A DNA stretch of 8,966 bases, taken from positions 45,318 through 54,283 of the forward strand of contig DDJS01000102.1 in the NCBI GenBank assembly GCA_002339165.1. The letters are read 5' to 3'. The position numbers were made by a program, and so were the translations under genes. The notes under the pieces are model-generated. The model was not told where the DNA came from. It searched no databases and saw only the letters and a program-made list of their open reading frames with translations. The stretch comes from Cellvibrionales bacterium UBA2618. Its GTDB lineage: Bacteria; Pseudomonadota; Gammaproteobacteria; Pseudomonadales; Porticoccaceae. Of the stretch, positions 8,444 to 8,966 are shown one piece after another. Positions within the stretch are counted from its first letter, which is position 1, and the number at the start of each line of letters is the position of its first letter.

Positions 8444-8468
8444 ACCCACAAATCGCCACTTTTCCCCA
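8444..8468 (-). promoter_or_regulatory. MraZ operator: three TGGGN-type direct repeats
   Basis: On the minus strand the repeats are TGGGG (8464-8468), TGGCG (8454-8458) and TGGGT (8444-8448), each separated by exactly 5 bases, so their phase is 10 bp. This matches the published E. coli MraZ site, TGGGN repeats with 5-base spacers upstream of mraZ. The middle copy departs at one G. The array begins at the predicted transcription start and lies in the leader, 36 bases before the mraZ GTG, where bound MraZ could block initiation. Sequence pattern and position are direct observations; binding is inferred. Confidence 0.8.
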
Positions 8469-8470
8469 TA

Positions 8471-8487
8471 TATGCACACTATGCATA
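8471..8487. repeat. Inverted repeat centred on the mra -10 element
   Basis: TATGCA (8471-8476) and TGCATA (8482-8487) are perfect 6-base arms around a 5-base centre (CACTA on the plus strand). The dyad covers the whole predicted -10 hexamer and the adjacent spacer end. It could be the operator of a dimeric regulator other than MraZ, or chance in an AT-rich promoter. No family is assigned. Confidence 0.5.
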
Positions 8488-8504
8488 CTAAAGATCAATG
8501 TCAA
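8476..8504 (-). promoter_or_regulatory. Predicted sigma70-type mra promoter
   Basis: The minus strand has a consensus -35 TTGACA at 8499-8504, a 17-base spacer and a weak -10 TAGTGT at 8476-8481 (3 of 6 positions, including the key second A and last T). The predicted start would be near 8468-8469, leaving a leader of about 60 bases before the mraZ GTG. It is the best -35/-10 pair I found between rnpB and mraZ and would drive the whole cluster. The weak -10 fits a promoter under repression or needing other contacts. Confidence 0.65.
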
Positions 8505-8772
8505 GTGCAAAGCTGAGGTGAAAAACCCAGTAAAATCAGAGAGTTCTGCATCGAGTACTGTGTGCGTTATCGCCACCACCCGGCACTATAAAAATTAGCA
8601 ATGTAAAACATGCAGGTGGGAAAATAACTTAATGTAGATTATAGGTAATGCGGAATTTGAATGATTTTTTGGAATAAAAAATATTTTCTATTCCTTTCGA
8701 CGTCTTTCATCGGAAGAATAAACTGATCGCTTGGCTCGTTATCCACCCGCGGTCTGAAATCGGTATCTCGTC
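8505..8772. other. Non-coding spacer between rnpB hairpin and mra promoter
   Basis: No credible gene is seen on either strand; only open frames of about 15 codons without ribosome binding sites occur. The stretch 8581-8700 is markedly AT-rich. It holds a perfect but isolated -10 hexamer TATAAT on the minus strand (8638-8643) with no good -35, and an AT-rich dyad at 8671-8694 (GGAATA and TATTCC arms flanking AAAATATTTT). A second, more distal start for the cluster is possible but unsupported. Confidence 0.5.
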
Positions 8773-8806
8773 CGCTCGGGATTGGCGTTAAAACCAATCC
8801 CGAGCG
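8773..8806 (-). terminator. Perfect hairpin behind rnpB, candidate terminator or 3'-end barrier
   Basis: Arms of 13 bases (8773-8785 and 8794-8806) are perfectly complementary, with 9 of 13 pairs G-C and an 8-base loop (TTTTAACG on the minus strand). It begins about 13 bases past the rnpB 3' end, where a terminator is expected. However, the minus strand continues with GACGAGATACC and has no U-tract, so it is not a canonical intrinsic terminator. It may instead act with Rho or as a barrier that sets the end from which RNase P RNA is trimmed. Confidence 0.5.
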
Positions 8807-8819
8807 TCCGGACACCCTT

Positions 8820-8966
8820 TAGTGAGTCGACCGATAAGCCGGGTTCTGTCGTGGACAGTCATTCATCTGGGACAGACGTCACCGCCTGCCTCTTGCGACC
8901 TACCCGTTTCCAGCGCGGGACACGCCAGTGGAAACCTATTTGGTCTTGCTCCGAGTGGGGTTTACC
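8820..8966 (-). ncRNA. rnpB: RNase P RNA, type A (3' part; 5' part outside window)
   Basis: This is the catalytic RNA of RNase P, which matures tRNA 5' ends. The minus strand from 8966 closely follows the 3' part of E. coli M1 RNA: GGTAAACCCCACTCGGAGC, then GACCAAATAGG, a P16 helix (8906-8912 paired with 8929-8935), GGGTAGG (8899-8905) containing the GGU that in the family pairs with the tRNA CCA end, and P18 (8870-8890) as an 8-bp helix closed by a GUGA tetraloop. GATGAATGACTGTCC, then ACAGAACCCGGCTTATCGGTC, the 3' strand of P4, complete the match. The end is approximate: the final GGTCGACTCAC should be the 3' strand of P1, whose partner lies beyond 8966. Roughly the last 40 percent of a typical 350-400 nt RNA is present. 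Confidence 0.97.

Noticed and set aside
8063..8491. Plus-strand 142-residue open frame opposite mraZ
   Set aside because: It is antisense to a confidently identified gene and has no recognisable motifs. The other plus-strand frames opposite mraY, murF, murE, ftsI and rsmH were dismissed for the same reason.
8501..8551. Minus-strand 16-residue open frame (MQNSLILLGFSPQLCT) upstream of mraZ
   Set aside because: No ribosome binding site, and it runs into the predicted -35 element, so it would not be on the mra transcript.
8567..8611. Minus-strand 14-residue open frame (MFYIANFYSAGWWR) as a possible leader peptide
   Set aside because: No ribosome binding site precedes it, no attenuator-like hairpins follow, and such short frames are expected by chance.
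8671..8694. AT-rich dyad as an intrinsic terminator
   Set aside because: The stem is only 6 bp of mostly A-T pairs around an AAAATATTTT core. It is followed on the minus strand by A residues, so it lacks both a stable stem and a U-tract for rnpB read-through.
8739..8747. DnaA-box-like TTATCCACC on the plus strand
   Set aside because: It matches the TTATNCACA consensus except for the last base, but it is a single copy with no neighbouring boxes or origin genes, so chance is the simpler explanation.
1..8966. Search for a novel accessory system, mobile element, CRISPR array or defence island
   Set aside because: All long frames are accounted for by standard dcw genes with conserved order, no transposase-like or repeat-array pattern is visible, and codon style looks uniform throughout.

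Overview
The window is the upstream part of a dcw (division and cell wall) cluster from a Gram-negative gammaproteobacterium, with every gene on the minus strand. Read in transcription order, from high to low coordinates, it holds: the 3' part of the RNase P RNA gene (rnpB), a spacer of about 400 bases containing the mra promoter, then mraZ, rsmH, ftsL, ftsI, murE, murF, mraY and the first 315 codons of murD, which runs off the left edge. The rnpB-mraZ adjacency resembles the arrangement I recall in Pseudomonas. MraY has the same length as the E. coli enzyme (360 aa), and MurE carries the DNPR motif of the meso-diaminopimelate-adding enzyme. I therefore infer a Pseudomonas-like or Cellvibrio-like gammaproteobacterium of moderate GC content; the genus cannot be named from this sequence.

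Region by region: 8820-8966 is the catalytic-core 3' end of a type A RNase P RNA. 8773-8806 is a perfect 13-bp hairpin just past it. 8505-8772 is non-coding and AT-rich in part. 8476-8504 is a sigma70-type promoter, and 8444-8468 carries three MraZ-box repeats spaced exactly 10 bp apart. 7940-8407 is mraZ, starting at GTG rather than at the farther ATG. From 7927 down to 1 the genes are packed almost without gaps: 4-bp ATGA overlaps at rsmH/ftsL, ftsI/murE and murE/murF, a 7-bp overlap at murF/mraY, 2 bp between ftsL and ftsI, 12 bp between mraZ and rsmH, and 20 bp between mraY and murD.

Together the genes encode an autoregulator of the cluster (MraZ), a 16S rRNA methyltransferase (RsmH), two septal membrane proteins (FtsL and the transpeptidase FtsI/PBP3), and successive steps of peptidoglycan precursor synthesis. 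These steps are addition of D-Glu (MurD), meso-A2pm (MurE) and D-Ala-D-Ala (MurF), followed by transfer to undecaprenyl phosphate to make lipid I (MraY). All frames are intact. I found no mobile element, CRISPR array, tRNA or defence-like gene and no evidence for an undescribed system. The items most worth a second look are the SSQ in place of SSN in the FtsI active site, the palindrome centred on the mra -10 element, the intact MraZ operator, and the hairpin without a U-tract behind rnpB.
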